A stretch of DNA of 64,000 nt, from positions 1 to 64,000 of the forward strand of contig CAMVHR010000005.1 of assembly GCA_947167345.1 (NCBI GenBank), in the 5' to 3' direction. The notes beneath the pieces were generated by a model. The model saw only the letters and a program-made list of their open reading frames with translations, was not told the origin of the DNA and did not search any database. Positions 1 through 7,604 of the stretch are shown piece after piece. Numbering within the stretch: position 1 is the stretch's first letter; every line of letters starts with the position of its first letter. The stretch is from an uncultured Treponema sp. Its GTDB lineage: Bacteria > Spirochaetota > Spirochaetia > Treponematales > Treponemataceae. A program made the translations under genes and the position numbers.

Positions 1-2273
1 GGATGCTCAAACATAACTCCTAGTCTTACAAATTTTTCATCATGTAAAATATCTGTAAGAAGTTTATACATCAAATTTTCAGAATTATATTTTGAAATTT
101 TCTTTACTCCACAAAGGTATTCAAAGCGTTTCTTTGAATACTGACCATATAGATAATCAAAAACAGAAGTTGTTTTACTCTCCGTAACTTCACAGTTATT
201 GTATTGGATATAAGAAATGAGGTCAGATATATTTTTATCTTTATGTTGCTCATTTCCTGAAACCACTATATAAAGATTAGATTTTGCTCTAGAAATTGCA
301 ACATTCAAAAGATTATCATCATCTGCAAAATCTGTAATTTTATCATCAGTAGTAGATATTATTATAACATCTTTCTCTCGTCCCTGAAATTTATGCACCG
401 TATCAGCTTGAATATCAGTAATAGATTTTGAAATTAAATCTATCTGATCTCTATAAGGAGCAATTATTCCTATTTTATCTTTATCTACATGAGAAAGAGT
501 TGGCAAGATTTCCTGTACAATAACATCAACCTGTCGCTGATTTTCATATCCTCGACAATGATTTCCCTCATTTGTTTTGAAAACACGTAGAACAGATTTT
601 TCATCGTTATCACTTGTCATAATAAGAAGTTGATTGTCATAAAACTGCTGATTACAAAAATTAATAATTTTCGGATGACAGCGATAATGTTCACGCAGCA
701 AAGTTTGAGGAATCTCTGGTAAAAGTTCTTCTATAGAAGAAAGAAAACTGTGATTTGCAAAATTATAAGCAGGATTTATTTTATATCTTGAAAATATTTC
801 TGTTGCACGTTTTTTATCAACAGTCGTCACAACATTTGGAAGTTGTTTTTTATCTCCAACAATAACAGCGTTTTTAGCACAGGAAAGTGCTAAAGCACCA
901 GTCGAAACATCAACTTGAGAAGCTTCGTCCATAATCAGATAATCAAATAAAAAATCTTGTGAAAAATATGGGAGACAACTTCTAGAAGAAAATGTAGTAC
1001 TAAGAACAATAGGATATTCCGAATAAAATCCACTTTCTACTCTGTTCAACTCTTCTTCTGAAAAAAGTTTTCGTGCTCCAGTTTTAAAATATTTTTTATA
1101 CATTTTATATTGCAAACATGAAAGAGCAGAATCATATAAAGTTTTTGGATTAAAAGTCTTTTTTAAGTCTTCTTTTTCTGAAATTTCATCTTTTAATTCC
1201 CTTATACGATTCTGATAATACAAGTTCTTTAATAATTTTAGAAGATAATTTGCATTCAATTTCCAAAATGGGAAAGTTCCAAGATGATACTTAAAAAACA
1301 GGATAAATTTAAAAAATAAAGAAATATCATTTTTATTATCTATTTGAAATTGAATTTTTTGCCAAAGATTCATAATTTTATCAGAAGAAATAGAACTCTT
1401 TACATTCTTGGCTGAAAAATCATCATTTTTTATAGTATCTTCATAATGTTTGTATTCTGTTTCAAGCTGTTCAAGTTCTTGCTTTATAGAAGATTCTTTT
1501 TCTTGATATTCAAACAGCGTTTTTAAATTTTCAAAAGATTTTGCAAGAGAAGCAAAATCATCATTATTTTCTTTTTTCCAATTTTCCATTTCAGAAGGAT
1601 ATAACTCTTTTTGATTTTTGATAAAATCTTCAATATTATCATTCTTTCCTAGAAAAGCAACAATAAATCCTAAATTATATTTAGGAGACGACAATTTTTC
1701 AAAAACATTTTCAATTGCAGAATTATTGTTAGAAACAACAAGAACTGTCTTATTAGTGATAAGGAGATTTGCAATTATATTCAAAATTGTCTGTGTTTTT
1801 CCAGTTCCAGGAGGCCCTTGAACAATACTAAAAGAATTTTCTAAAGCATTCTTCACAGCTTTATATTGGCTATTGTTACAGCCAAAAGGAAAAATCGGAT
1901 GTGAAGTTCTATACTTACAGATTTTTTTATTAAAAGGATTTAGATATAAAGATAAAGCAGAATCAGGATGAATAAAACCAATTCTATCATAGTTTTTTAC
2001 AAGAACATTTTCGCCTTTATCATTTTTTATTTCGCTAAGAGACGCAACACCTTTGAGATATTCAAAAGTTGTTCCCAGTCCTTTTTCAAACATCGCATTA
2101 CGAATTATTTGAACATTTTCTGCCTTATAATGAAATACGCGATTATCATTTTCAAACACAATGAGATAAATATTTTTCAGAGAATCATACTGAATACGTT
2201 TTATCTGACGGGTTTTGTTTTGCTTATTTCCATTCTTATCAGTCAGATAAATAAAACCTCGTGTTGTGTCCAT
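1..2273 (-). CDS. SF1B (Upf1-like) DNA/RNA helicase, 3' end cut by window
   Basis: This reading frame is open from an ATG at 2273 to the left edge (757 codons), so the C-terminus is missing. Translation shows superfamily 1 helicase motifs: Walker A IVQGPPGTGKTQT near residue 153, Walker B/motif II LIMDEASQVDVS near 447, the motif III region VIVGDKKQLPNV, LREHYRCHP (motif IV area), VHKFQGREKDVII near 630 and LLNVAISRAK near 660. A long Lys/Glu-rich insertion, probably helical, separates Walker A from motif II. This is the AAA_11/AAA_12-type arrangement (ATP-dependent 5'-3' unwinding in known relatives). The start is chosen because it lies 17 nt after the upstream stop; the Shine-Dalgarno signal is weak. 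Base composition is strongly AT-rich like its two right-hand neighbours. Family assignment is firm, biological role unknown; such helicases occur both in housekeeping and in defence loci. Confidence 0.88.
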   Translation of the reverse strand, partial: MDTTRGFIYLTDKNGNKQNKTRQIKRIQYDSLKNIYLIVFENDNRVFHYKAENVQIIRNAMFEKGLGTTFEYLKGVASLSEIKNDKGENVLVKNYDRIGFIHPDSALSLYLNPFNKKICKYRTSHPIFPFGCNNSQYKAVKNALENSFSIVQGPPGTGKTQTILNIIANLLITNKTVLVVSNNNSAIENVFEKLSSPKYNLGFIVAFLGKNDNIEDFIKNQKELYPSEMENWKKENNDDFASLAKSFENLKTLFEYQEKESSIKQELEQLETEYKHYEDTIKNDDFSAKNVKSSISSDKIMNLWQKIQFQIDNKNDISLFFKFILFFKYHLGTFPFWKLNANYLLKLLKNLYYQNRIRELKDEISEKEDLKKTFNPKTLYDSALSCLQYKMYKKYFKTGARKLFSEEELNRVESGFYSEYPIVLSTTFSSRSCLPYFSQDFLFDYLIMDEASQVDVSTGALALSCAKNAVIVGDKKQLPNVVTTVDKKRATEIFSRYKINPAYNFANHSFLSSIEELLPEIPQTLLREHYRCHPKIINFCNQQFYDNQLLIMTSDNDEKSVLRVFKTNEGNHCRGYENQRQVDVIVQEILPTLSHVDKDKIGIIAPYRDQIDLISKSITDIQADTVHKFQGREKDVIIISTTDDKITDFADDDNLLNVAISRAKSNLYIVVSGNEQHKDKNISDLISYIQYNNCEVTESKTTSVFDYLYGQYSKKRFEYLCGVKKISKYNSENLMYKLLTDILHDEKFVRLGVMFEH

Positions 2274-2290
2274 ATAAGTAATCCAAAGAA

Positions 2291-2881
2291 TTAAAACACA
2301 GAATCCTGTTCATCCTCAACAAATTTTGCATTATTAAAGTAATAATACAAAATTAAATTAGCAGTTCCATCCAGATAGCCACTATCAGCCATACATTCTA
2401 AAACAACACTATCCAAATCATCTGATAAACTTTCATTTTCTCCCCATGATGCAGAAAGTTCTCTAGAACCTTCGACTAAACTACAAAACCAATACTCCTC
2501 TTTTTGATAAGACAAAAAAATATTAGGATCAACATAATCATGAATTTTTGGTTTTCCATACGTTTTTGCAATTCTATCTTTTACATTATTAAATGCATTC
2601 TGAATTTCTGTACCATATTTATTACATGTTATAGTATCTGATACAGCTCTAATTTGGTACAATCCAATCTTTGAGTTTACATAAACTGCATAATACTGAA
2701 AAACAGGATGACTTTTTATAGGTTTTATCAAGTAAATTTCATCTTTAAGAAAAGAAGGTTGTTCTTCACAGTTCTTTGAAATTTCATCTAGAGACATGCC
2801 CATTTTTAGCCCAAAAGGAGCAGAAAAAGTAGAAATTATAGTCAAAAATAACACTGATAAAAACACAAAGACTCTTTTCAT
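2291..2881 (-). CDS. exported hypothetical protein
   Basis: The 196-residue product starts with a clear signal peptide (MKRVFVFLSVLFLTIISTFSA, cleavage probably after FSA), so it should be exported to the periplasm or cell surface. The mature part has no motif I recognise. It opens with LKMGMSLDEI, a pattern seen at the start of several small secreted proteins with a repeated alpha/beta fold, and ends in a Tyr/Asn-rich segment (LILYYYFNNAKF). A good Shine-Dalgarno (TAGGAG) lies before the ATG and a promoter is visible upstream. The partial helicase gene follows 17 nt downstream on the same strand, so the two may be co-transcribed. No function is assigned. Confidence 0.75.
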   Translation of the reverse strand: MKRVFVFLSVLFLTIISTFSAPFGLKMGMSLDEISKNCEEQPSFLKDEIYLIKPIKSHPVFQYYAVYVNSKIGLYQIRAVSDTITCNKYGTEIQNAFNNVKDRIAKTYGKPKIHDYVDPNIFLSYQKEEYWFCSLVEGSRELSASWGENESLSDDLDSVVLECMADSGYLDGTANLILYYYFNNAKFVEDEQDSVF

Positions 2882-2903
2882 CTTAAAATCTCCTATAATT
2901 CAT

Positions 2904-2933
2904 ATTATACCACAGATTTTAAAATTTTAGCAA
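2904..2933 (-). promoter_or_regulatory. sigma70-type promoter for exported protein gene
   Basis: On the minus strand TTGCTA (2933-2928) and TATAAT (2909-2904) are separated by 18 nt, 22 nt before the start codon. The perfect -10 box and spacing support it. It starts right where the tandem repeat array ends. Confidence 0.6.
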
Positions 2934-2934
2934 C

Positions 2935-3118
2935 TTGCATCGCAATTCTCTAGAGAGTTGTGTCACAAATTCTTAGAGAGTTGTGTCGTAAATCCTTAAG
3001 GAATTGTGTCGTAAATACTTAAGAAATTGCATCGCAAATACTTAAGAAATTGCATCGCAAACACTTAAGAAATTGCATCGCAAATACTTAAGAAATTGTG
3101 TCGTAATTATAGAGACAA
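2935..3118. repeat. 23-bp tandem repeat array A (about 8 units)
   Basis: Eight units of exactly 23 bp follow each other between the lipase stop and the exported-protein promoter. Each unit has a TTGCATCGCAA-type dyad and a second dyad around CTTAAG. Variants change together: TTGCATCGCAA, TTGTGTCGTAA and TTGTGTCACAA; and CTCTAGAG, CCTTAAGG, ACTTAAG. The outer units (left two and right one) are the most diverged. The co-varying arms suggest that folding is conserved, but function is unknown. Confidence 0.9.
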
Positions 3119-3120
3119 GT

Positions 3121-3960
3121 TTAAAAGCCTTTTTCTTTTAATTCTTTTACAAGGTTTATGTAAAAATCGCGGATAGTTTTTGAACCTGACGGCAAGCCCT
3201 CGTGTTCCATTAATTTAGGATTTGTACGGTAGCCGTCAACTTCTTGAGGGTGTGAAATTCCAATAAAACTTTTACCTTCTATAGTTCCCCTGTAATTTCC
3301 CCATTTTGCAGACTCAACAGAAACCAAGCCATCGTTTTCCCCATCTGCAAAGTCTGTAATAAAATTTAAAAATCCCATAAATAAATCACTAAACGGATTT
3401 TTCATTTTTCCTGCAAAAGACTGAATAGAAATAGAAGGATTATCTATAATTTCAGAATTGAATTCTTCCATATAAGAAGAACGAAACTGATACGTAGCCT
3501 TGAAAAAATCAGGTTCTTTGTCGCCTAAAATCTTAAACCAAAGATTTACAAAAAATGCACAGAATTTAAATATTCCGTTTCCAAAAAATGAAAAAAGATA
3601 GTCCACAGTTTTAGAGCCATGATTTGGGGAACTTATCATTGTAAAAGAAGCAATATTTTCTGCAATTTCCAGTTTGGCAATTGCATAGCGAACATCTACA
3701 CCACCCTTAGAATGTGCAATTACATTAACTTTTTCAATTCCTGTTTCGGCAAGAACTTTTCTTAAGCTTTCTGTAATTTGACTTGCTGCAACTTCAATGT
3801 TTGCCCAAGCATCATGTCTGCTGTAAAATACTGTTGCTCCATGCTTCTTTAGCAACTTAGGAATTGCACCCCAATAATTAAAAATCTTTCTATCCCTAAA
3901 ACCTGTTCCATGAACAAGAAAAATTGGATATTTTGTTGTGCAGTCGTCAGAATCAATCAT
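3121..3960 (-). CDS. lipase/esterase-like alpha/beta-hydrolase
   Basis: A 279-residue alpha/beta-hydrolase of the triacylglycerol-lipase type. It shows the oxyanion-hole segment FLVHGTGFRD, the nucleophile elbow AHSKGG (Ser about 84), an aspartate in ENDGLVSVESAKWG (about 210) and a histidine in GISHPQEVD (about 237), the order expected for a Ser-Asp-His triad. No signal peptide is visible, unlike classical secreted lipases. The ATG at 3960 overlaps the upstream stop as TAATG, which argues for coupled translation; a GTG 18 nt upstream in the same frame is an alternative. It is the last gene of the cobalamin-cluster transcription unit, though it has no obvious part in B12 synthesis. Substrate unknown. 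Confidence 0.82.
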   Translation of the reverse strand: MIDSDDCTTKYPIFLVHGTGFRDRKIFNYWGAIPKLLKKHGATVFYSRHDAWANIEVAASQITESLRKVLAETGIEKVNVIAHSKGGVDVRYAIAKLEIAENIASFTMISSPNHGSKTVDYLFSFFGNGIFKFCAFFVNLWFKILGDKEPDFFKATYQFRSSYMEEFNSEIIDNPSISIQSFAGKMKNPFSDLFMGFLNFITDFADGENDGLVSVESAKWGNYRGTIEGKSFIGISHPQEVDGYRTNPKLMEHEGLPSGSKTIRDFYINLVKELKEKGF

Positions 3961-4319
3961 TAAATCCAGCCTTCCCACACTTTCTGCTGCATTCCGACAG
4001 TGGCATCTGTCTTACCGTTCCGGCAGACAGGAAGCACCAGCAGAGTTGCCTGATTTTCAAACAACTTGCCCTCTTTTTCTGCATCATCAAGATAAGCAAT
4101 GGAAGCATAGTCTTTTGATTTTTTATCTGTCATTGAGTCTATGGCATCAGCACGGCTGCCTTTAGACTTTGCAATTGCACTTACCACAGAATCAAACTCG
4201 CCAGAAGACATTTCTTTTTCCTTAAGGTCTATAAACTGAAAAGGAATGCGCCTTTCCTTAAAGAACCTCTGTGCTGATTTACAGTCAAATGATTTATTAG
4301 TACCAAAAATCTGAATCAT
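3960..4319 (-). CDS. ArsC/Spx-family thioredoxin-fold protein
   Basis: A 119-residue protein of the ArsC/YffB/Spx group. It starts MIQIFGTNKSFDCKSAQRFF, where the Cys after D corresponds to the active-site cysteine of this fold, and continues with RRIPFQFIDLKEKEMS, the usual second strand-helix. The later LLVLPVCRNGK segment holds the region normally containing the cis-proline. The start is set at 4319 because ATG there overlaps the cbiB stop as ATGA; an upstream extension of 21 codons gives a Cys-rich non-conserved sequence lying in cbiB. It lies between cbiB and the lipase. Arsenate reductase activity is not shown by the sequence; a regulatory or thiol-redox role is equally possible. Confidence 0.8.
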   Translation of the reverse strand: MIQIFGTNKSFDCKSAQRFFKERRIPFQFIDLKEKEMSSGEFDSVVSAIAKSKGSRADAIDSMTDKKSKDYASIAYLDDAEKEGKLFENQATLLVLPVCRNGKTDATVGMQQKVWEGWI

Positions 4320-5296
4320 GCAAATAGTATACCACAAATGCGAACGGCAAGAAAGACTACAAGACTTATAATCGCAGAACAATACATAAGCCTATTGGCA
4401 CGCCATATATCGTCAATTTCTACAGGACGCAGGCTGTCACCAATAAGAGGCTTTTTTTCAAGCTTACCCCCATAAAAAGCATCGCCAGAAAGCTGTATGC
4501 GCAAAGCTCCTGCACAAGAGCTTTCTGTCTGAGCGGAATTTGGACTTTCATGCTTAAACCTGTCACGTTTCCATATACGAAAGGCATTTCGAGCATCAAA
4601 TCCCAAAACAGCAGCACTAGTCATCATGACAAAAGCTGAAACTCTGGCAGGAATAAAACCAAACACATCATCAGTTCTTGCTGCCACAGTACCAAAATAC
4701 CTATATCTCTCATTCTTATAGCCAATCATAGAATCCATGGTGTTTACGGCTTTGTATGCAAGCCCAAAGACACCACCACCAATGCACAGGTAAAAAAGAG
4801 GAGCTATCACACCATCATTCAAGCTTTCAGCAACAGTTTCCACACAAGCCTTAGTAACGCCAGTCTCATCAAGAACTTCAGTATCGCGGCCTACTATTCT
4901 GGCAACGGCTTTTCTTGCCTTTTTCAAGTCGTGTTTGTTCAGACAGCTATACACATTCATGCTCTCATCCCTTAAGTTTCGTGCAGCAATACAGTAAAAA
5001 CTCATTACAGACTCAACAGCAAGTCCTGCAAAAAAATGGAGACTATAAAAAAAATAAAGGATAAAAATAGAAAGCAAAACTGTAAAAACAAGTACAATAA
5101 AAACAAGAAGCGCACCCCTCATCCGTTTTGCACCATTTGACAGAGACTCTTTGTAAAGATACCTGTCCAAAAAAGCAATCAAACTTCCCATCCACCTTAC
5201 AGGATGAGGCAAAAACTGAGGGTCCCCAATAATGCAGTCTAAAATAAATCCTGCAAAAACAGCTATGCAGAAATGAAAGCAAATTAATTTTTCCAT
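4316..5296 (-). CDS. cbiB: adenosylcobinamide-phosphate synthase CbiB
   Basis: Integral membrane enzyme that joins adenosylcobyric acid to (R)-1-aminopropan-2-ol phosphate, forming adenosylcobinamide phosphate. The 326-residue length is normal for CbiB/CobD(Pseudomonas). The family signatures are clear: LDCIIGDPQFLPHPVRWMG near the N-terminus, TKACVETVAESLNDGVIAP, and AVNTMDSMIGYKNERYRYFG followed by AARTDDVFGFIPARVSA. Several hydrophobic helices span the chain (VLVFTVLLSIFILYFF and the C-terminal IISLVVFLAVRICGILF). The ATG at 5296 overlaps the cobS end by 13 nt; a longer upstream frame would lie inside cobS and lacks family similarity. The stop overlaps the next start as ATGA. Confidence 0.95.
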   Translation of the reverse strand: MEKLICFHFCIAVFAGFILDCIIGDPQFLPHPVRWMGSLIAFLDRYLYKESLSNGAKRMRGALLVFIVLVFTVLLSIFILYFFYSLHFFAGLAVESVMSFYCIAARNLRDESMNVYSCLNKHDLKKARKAVARIVGRDTEVLDETGVTKACVETVAESLNDGVIAPLFYLCIGGGVFGLAYKAVNTMDSMIGYKNERYRYFGTVAARTDDVFGFIPARVSAFVMMTSAAVLGFDARNAFRIWKRDRFKHESPNSAQTESSCAGALRIQLSGDAFYGGKLEKKPLIGDSLRPVEIDDIWRANRLMYCSAIISLVVFLAVRICGILFA

Positions 5297-6063
5297 AAGC
5301 GTAAAATGCATGGAGTAATGGCAAAAGCAGCAGTCATCCAAAGTTCTGCATTGCACAAGAACCATCCAGCCAAGTCTCCCGTAATTCCACCGAATTTTTT
5401 CAATGACAATGCATGATATATCCAGAAAACAATCAATGCTACACAAACACAAACAGCACCACTCACAGGCTCCAGAAAGACAATTACAGCACTACACGCA
5501 ACAGCCTGAAACAAAAAGATTACGACAGAGACTGTTCTGTCGGATTTGCTTGCAAAAGAATAAAGTGTGCCATCTTTTTTTGCACACTTAAATGTCACAA
5601 CCGAAATTCCGCTGAATATTCTGGAAAGAATAAAAATCATGCACCAGACATAGCTTTTTACAATGGATGCAAAGCCCAAAAACAAAACTGTGTACATTAC
5701 AAGATGAATGACGGCAAAAGCACCTGCATGAGGATCTTTCATTATTGCAAGCCGTTGTTCCCTGTCTGCATAAGAGCACAAAGCATCATTGGTGTCCATA
5801 AATCCGTCTGCATGAATGCCTCCAGTTACAGCAAGAGGAATAAATAGCATAAGGCAAGAACGCAGGATATCAGATGAAAACAGAACTGCACAAAATCTCA
5901 GAAGCACATATTCAAGCACCGCTATGACAACCCCAACCAAGGGAAAAAAGCAGATTGCATGCCGCATGTTTTTTTCGTTCCATTCTATATAAGGCACAGG
6001 AATCTTTGAATACATTGAAACAGCAACAATGGCAGAATGCAATAACGATTTTATAAATGACAT
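5284..6063 (-). CDS. cobS: adenosylcobinamide-GDP ribazoletransferase CobS
   Basis: Membrane enzyme that condenses adenosylcobinamide-GDP with alpha-ribazole (or its phosphate), closing the nucleotide loop of cobalamin. The 259-residue protein has the CobS hallmarks SKIPVP near the N-terminus, GGIHADGFMDTNDAL and MKDPHAGAFAV (acidic, Mg-binding motif region), plus several hydrophobic helices and GGITGDLAG near the C-terminus. The start ATG lies 12 nt after the cobC stop. It works with CobU, CobT, CobC and CbiB, all encoded next to it, for nucleotide loop assembly at the membrane. Confidence 0.95.
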   Translation of the reverse strand: MSFIKSLLHSAIVAVSMYSKIPVPYIEWNEKNMRHAICFFPLVGVVIAVLEYVLLRFCAVLFSSDILRSCLMLFIPLAVTGGIHADGFMDTNDALCSYADREQRLAIMKDPHAGAFAVIHLVMYTVLFLGFASIVKSYVWCMIFILSRIFSGISVVTFKCAKKDGTLYSFASKSDRTVSVVIFLFQAVACSAVIVFLEPVSGAVCVCVALIVFWIYHALSLKKFGGITGDLAGWFLCNAELWMTAAFAITPCILRLWKN

Positions 6064-6075
6064 GCTTTAATTCTA

Positions 6076-6684
6076 CTAAAAACCAATGGTTTCGTGCAAG
6101 AACTTGCCGTTACCCTCTTGTCTGTACAACGCATAACCTTCCCCAAATCCGCATTGCCACTGCCACCTGTTTTTATTCTCTTCCGGAAAAAAATATTCCA
6201 TAATGCAGGCAATAGGTCCCCCATGCGTAAACACAGCATAAGACAAGCTATCTTCGGCAATTTCAGAAAATGCAGACAAAACACGATTCTTCATCATGTT
6301 TCCGCTTTCTCCTCCAGGGCAGATATTTACCTCATTGTCTCCAGAAATCCATTCCTTATAATCTGGACGATGTTTTAGCTCTTCGTACGTAAGACCTTCA
6401 AACACACCAAAGTCAATTTCCTTAAATGAAGAATTACTGACAGCCCCAGCACAAGCATTCGGATAAAGTATTTTTATAGTCTGCAAAGTCCTTTTCATTC
6501 CGCTATGCACAACTTTAAATCCTTTAATATCAGGATACGAAAAAAGGCTTTTCTTTTCTATCAAGTCTGCAATTCCACTTGCACTTAGAGGTACATCAAT
6601 ACTTCCACAATAAGCTTTCCTTTCATTCATTTCAGTCATGCCGTGCCTGAATAGCAGGATTGTCTTTACAGAATCTTGTTTCAT
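6076..6684 (-). CDS. cobC: alpha-ribazole phosphatase CobC (histidine phosphatase)
   Basis: A 202-residue histidine phosphatase: TILLFRHGMTEMN carries the RHG phosphohistidine motif, FKVVHSGMKRTLQTI the second conserved Arg region, EIDFGVFEGLTYEEL the family-typical middle, and AVFTHGGPIACIM the second catalytic His. In this context it should remove the phosphate from alpha-ribazole-5'-phosphate or from cobalamin-5'-phosphate. The ATG at 6684 overlaps the cobU stop as ATGA and gives the usual family length; an eight-codon N-terminal extension is possible but would lie in cobU. Place between cobU and cobS supports the assignment. Confidence 0.9.
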   Translation of the reverse strand: MKQDSVKTILLFRHGMTEMNERKAYCGSIDVPLSASGIADLIEKKSLFSYPDIKGFKVVHSGMKRTLQTIKILYPNACAGAVSNSSFKEIDFGVFEGLTYEELKHRPDYKEWISGDNEVNICPGGESGNMMKNRVLSAFSEIAEDSLSYAVFTHGGPIACIMEYFFPEENKNRWQWQCGFGEGYALYRQEGNGKFLHETIGF

Positions 6685-7604
6685 TTTAATTTTTGAGGAA
6701 GACCACATATAATTCTTGTAACATCAGCCATACTAGCTATCTTCTGCAAGTAAAGTCCACAAGTCTCCCTCCACTTGCGTTCAAAGGCATCTATAGGAAC
6801 AATGCCACAAAAAATGTCATCAGAAACAATTACCGTGCCAGATGAAAAGTCGCAACAAGGCTCCATACCGTTTTTAAGGCAGAACCAGACATAGTTTTCT
6901 ATATGCACAATGCACTTCTTTGAAAAATCAGGCAGGCAGTCTTTAGAACAAATGGAAATATCAGTTTCCGTAAGGCTGTAATGCATTTTTGCATACGAAA
7001 GCTTTCCTTGATGAGTACCACCTATTATTAAAGACAGTTTTTTACTAGCATTACCGTCAATCATATCTAAACTTCCCTTATGAACGACAGGAATGCCCGC
7101 CGTCATTTCAATAACCGTATCGCAAACCTGTGCAAGAGTTCTTTCACAAAAAGCCAGGTCTTTTCTGTATGCCTCCGTAACATCATCATACAAAAAAGAA
7201 TCGCAAAAAATGCCGTCACTCACAAAAACAGCATTAGAAACACCTCTGGCAAAATCATAAAGATTTGAAGAAACTTTCTGAGCAGAAAGACAATCATATT
7301 TACCCCCTGCAAACATTTCATTTGCAAGAAGAGCAGTCAGGCTGTCTATAAGAAAACAGCTGTCAGAACCAGTTTCGCTTACATTTTTAATGACAGTATG
7401 AATATCTTTAGGACATTCCAATGTCGTAAAATTAAGGTTCTTTCTGTCTTCAAGATGCCTTTTTATGCGAAGACGGTCTTCGTCATCATAAGGAATCATT
7501 GTGGCAACATAAAATCTTTTTCCCTCTGCAGAAAGAGAACAACACAATTTTTGAGCAAGACCACTCTTGCCGTTTTTAGCTCCACCGGTAACAAGAACTT
7601 TCAT
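6681..7604 (-). CDS. cobU: CobU with a second CobU-like domain (adenosylcobinamide kinase/GMP transferase)
   Basis: Residues 1 to about 178 are canonical CobU: P-loop VTGGAKNGKSGLA (7-14), ATMIPYDDEDRLRIKRHLEDR with the guanylylated His (about 50), FLIDSLTALLANEM, and a CDTVIEMTAGIPVVHKG C-terminus. It phosphorylates adenosylcobinamide and transfers GMP from GTP. Residues about 190-307 form a second, shorter CobU-like unit: LSLIIGGTHQGKLSYAK (P-loop-like at 195-201), VIVSDDIFCGIVPIDAFERKWRE and ADVTRIICGLPQKLK. This second unit lacks the RxxxHxxxR segment, so it probably cannot carry out guanylylation; it resembles short stand-alone CobU-like proteins of clostridia. Total 307 residues against about 180 usual. 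Start and stop overlap neighbours as ATGA. Confidence 0.9.
   Translation of the reverse strand: MKVLVTGGAKNGKSGLAQKLCCSLSAEGKRFYVATMIPYDDEDRLRIKRHLEDRKNLNFTTLECPKDIHTVIKNVSETGSDSCFLIDSLTALLANEMFAGGKYDCLSAQKVSSNLYDFARGVSNAVFVSDGIFCDSFLYDDVTEAYRKDLAFCERTLAQVCDTVIEMTAGIPVVHKGSLDMIDGNASKKLSLIIGGTHQGKLSYAKMHYSLTETDISICSKDCLPDFSKKCIVHIENYVWFCLKNGMEPCCDFSSGTVIVSDDIFCGIVPIDAFERKWRETCGLYLQKIASMADVTRIICGLPQKLK

Noticed and set aside
2935-3118. CRISPR array
   Set aside because: The 23-bp units are directly adjacent with no spacers and no cas genes are present. The same applies to 40242-40379.
4320-4382. Upstream extension of the ArsC-like protein
   Set aside because: The added 21 residues are Cys-rich and not family-like, and they overlap cbiB; the ATG at 4319 with an ATGA overlap fits better.
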